From Streptomyces sp. NBC_01237 (GTDB taxonomy: Bacteria; Actinomycetota; Actinomycetes; Streptomycetales; Streptomycetaceae), in contig NZ_CP108508.1 in the NCBI RefSeq assembly GCF_035917275.1, positions 3,038,001-3,102,000 of the forward strand: 64,000 nt of DNA, written 5' to 3'. The position numbers were made by a program, and so were the translations under genes. The notes beneath the pieces are model-generated. The model did no database searches. It had not been told where the DNA came from and saw nothing but the letters and a program-made list of their open reading frames with translations. This document shows positions 62,236 through 64,000 of this stretch, piece by piece; position 1 is the first letter of the stretch, and every line of letters begins with the position of its first letter.

Positions 62236-62474
62236 GGGAACCCCTCCTCTCATCGCCGAACGGAGCCACACTCCGTCTCCATGTGTCCAACGCGCCGACA
62301 GCGTCAAGGGCTACGGCGCCACGCCGCCGCAAAGGGTGGCAGTTCATGGCGGATCAGGGGGGAGTTATCCCTTTTGTAGGGAAACCCTGTGTATGCGGTT
62401 CGTCACACCAGGTACGTTCTTGCCCCGCCGGGACACCTGACCCAGGAGCCCGGCCGCACCGGAGAGGGCCAGCC

Positions 62475-63875
62475 ATGGTGTCGACAGGGCCAGTTCCCAA
62501 CGTCGTCTTCCGCCAACTGCGCGGCCGACGCTCGGCGGGGGAGTTCGCGGCAGCCGTCCGCAGGGCCGCCCGCGAGATCGGCGAACACGTCGCGTGCGAT
62601 GCCCGGTACATCGGGCGCGTGGAGTCCGGCGAGATCCGCTGTCCCAACTACGCGTACGAACGGGTCTTCCTGCACATGTTCCCCGGGTCGTCCCTGGCCG
62701 ACCTGGGGTTCTCGGACCGCGAGGCCGTGCGAGGGAGGGGGGCGCGCGACACGGCCCCTGCGCCCTCGCCCTCTTCACCCCCGCCCGTGCCCCCGACCCC
62801 GTCCCTTCCCCCGCCCGCCACGGGCCGCGGCGACATCGACATCGACGAGGAGAGCGACGTGCTGCGTCGCGTGTTCATGACGAGCGGTACCGCCACGGTG
62901 GCGGCCGCGTCCCTGAGCCTGGACGGCACCCGCGCGGCTGCCTCCCCGGTCTTCCTGCCCGCGCAGCGCCGGGTCGGCGAGACGGAGGTGGCCGCCGTCG
63001 AGAAGGCGGTGCGGCAGATCCGGCTGCTGGACGACCGGCACGGCGGCGACGGGCTCTACCGGCGGGCGGGCCAGCCGCTGCGGGCGGCGTACGCGCTGCT
63101 GGACTCCGGGGCCACGACGCGGCGCGCCACCGCGGACCGGCTGCACGCGGGGGCGGGTGAGCTGGCGATCTCGGTGGGGTGGCTGGCCCATGACTCGGGC
63201 CGGTTCGACGACGCGCGCTCGCACTACGCGGAGGCGCTCGCCATGGCCCGGCTGGCCGGTGACGCGGCGCTGGAGGCGCACGCGTTCTGCAACGCGTCGT
63301 TCCTGGCGCGGGACACGGGGCGGCCCCGGGAGGCGGTCCGGGCGGCGGAGGCCGGACAGCGGGCCGCCCGCGCGCTCGGCTCGCCCCGGCTGCTGGCGCT
63401 GCTCGCGCTGCGGGAGGCGGGGGGCCGGGCGGGGCTCGGCGACCGGACGGGGTGCGACCGGGCGATCGGGCGGGCCCGCGCGGCGTTCGAGCGGGGGCCG
63501 GCCGCCGCCGATCCGGAGTGGATGACCTTCTTCCGGGACGCCGAGATGGAGCTGCTGGAGGCGCAGTGCTGGTCCGCGCTGGGCGACTGGTCACGGGCGG
63601 CCCGGCACGGGCGGCGTGCGGTGGCGCTCCAGGACGCGCACTTCACCAGGAACCTGGCGCTGTACCGGGCGCAGCTGACGGGTGACCTGGCACGGGCGGG
63701 CCTGGCCGACGAGGCGGCGGCGACGGGCCACCAGGCGCTGGACCTGCTGGACCGGGTCCGCTCCTCCCGGATCCGGGGAATGCTGGCGGGGGCGGCGCGG
63801 GTGCTGGAGCCGCGGGGCGGGGCGGCGGGGGTGGCCACGTTCCTGACCCGCCACGCAGACCGCACCCACCGCTGA
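62475..63875 (+). CDS. Large XRE/TPR-type regulator of the NsdA-like class
   Basis: 466 residues. The N-terminal ~80 residues are a modified helix-turn-helix (FRQLRGRRSAGEFAAAVRRAAREIG, CDARYIGRVESGEIRCPNYAYERVF). A Pro/Ser linker of ~35 residues follows, then VLRRVFMTSGTATVAAASLSLDG, resembling a Tat/export-like patch but here internal. TPR-like helices run to the end (LAHDSGRFDDARSHYAEALAMARLAGDAA, ALGDWSRAARHGRRAVALQDA). Similar proteins act as pleiotropic regulators of development and antibiotics in Streptomyces; the specific role is unknown. The upstream 62340–62474 includes CCCTTTTGTAGGG, a small hairpin near the promoter. Confidence 0.82.
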   Translation: MVSTGPVPNVVFRQLRGRRSAGEFAAAVRRAAREIGEHVACDARYIGRVESGEIRCPNYAYERVFLHMFPGSSLADLGFSDREAVRGRGARDTAPAPSPSSPPPVPPTPSLPPPATGRGDIDIDEESDVLRRVFMTSGTATVAAASLSLDGTRAAASPVFLPAQRRVGETEVAAVEKAVRQIRLLDDRHGGDGLYRRAGQPLRAAYALLDSGATTRRATADRLHAGAGELAISVGWLAHDSGRFDDARSHYAEALAMARLAGDAALEAHAFCNASFLARDTGRPREAVRAAEAGQRAARALGSPRLLALLALREAGGRAGLGDRTGCDRAIGRARAAFERGPAAADPEWMTFFRDAEMELLEAQCWSALGDWSRAARHGRRAVALQDAHFTRNLALYRAQLTGDLARAGLADEAAATGHQALDLLDRVRSSRIRGMLAGAARVLEPRGGAAGVATFLTRHADRTHR

Positions 63876-64000
63876 GACGTTCCGGGCGCACCCGATCGGG
63901 CCCGCCCGGCGCCCGCCGCCCCCACGTCCGGGGCACACCCACCGAACCCGTCCCGGCACCCCCACGTTCCGGGCGCACGCAGCCCGTCCCGGGATGCCAA

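Noticed and set aside
63876..64000. Start of another gene at the right edge
   Set aside because: Only CCCACGT(T/C)CGGG-type low-complexity sequence is visible, with no start codon plus ribosome site.

Overview
The window is high-GC actinobacterial DNA and is almost certainly from a Streptomyces chromosome. The evidence is an adpA–orn–tRNA-His block, a CebR-controlled cellobiose operon, iron-box-flanked desferrioxamine genes next to a GH20 hexosaminidase and a glmS paralogue, and dense genes with GC-rich third positions. As far as I recall it, the gene order follows the S. coelicolor SCO277x–SCO280x neighbourhood. I read no in-frame TTA (bldA) codon in any gene called here.

Left part (1–19 kb): the 3' end of an acyl-CoA dehydrogenase gene, a TesB thioesterase, a CDF cation transporter and an LCP-family wall enzyme. 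Next comes a two-gene surface-glycan locus (5.5–10.3 kb): a processive GT2 synthase followed by one protein combining a membrane O-acyltransferase, an SGNH domain and a GH16 glucanase-type domain, with a DasR-like palindrome in front. A DUF418 membrane protein and a GPP34 protein follow on the minus strand. A TetR regulator then faces a leucine/isovalerate catabolic operon (accD1-accA1-hmgL-acdH) across two 16-bp operators.

Middle part (19–34 kb): a ribbon-helix-helix regulator with a palindromic operator at its start codon, a DUF4097 protein and a DrrAB-like ABC exporter; a GNAT enzyme; a secreted FG-GAP protein. Then comes a decayed desferrioxamine locus. Two DmdR/DtxR iron boxes, a siderophore-interacting reductase and desA remain. 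desB is essentially gone, with its start region apparently fused to desC, and desD survives only as about 0.37 kb of frameshifted fragments. The hexosaminidase (with a DasR-like site), a DUF4429 protein, a 91-residue protein and glmS follow.

Right part (34–64 kb): a universal stress protein; adpA, which lacks the TTA codon normally found in this gene; orn; and tRNA-His. A 3.9-kb accessory stretch lies behind the tRNA, with an XRE/TPR regulator and a string of tiny, overlapping Cys/His-rich genes. Then come an esterase-like secreted protein; the cebEFG-bglC-cebR cellobiose regulon with three CebR operators; an aspT-aspT-aspD aspartate/alanine operon with a GntR regulator; leuA behind a leucine-rich leader peptide; a two-component system; a spermidine-synthase-like enzyme; and a large XRE/TPR-type regulator.

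Strongest leads: (1) the GT2 + acyltransferase–SGNH–GH16 pair, (2) the desferrioxamine locus caught in decay with its iron boxes intact, (3) the TTA-free adpA, and (4) the micro-gene string beside tRNA-His.
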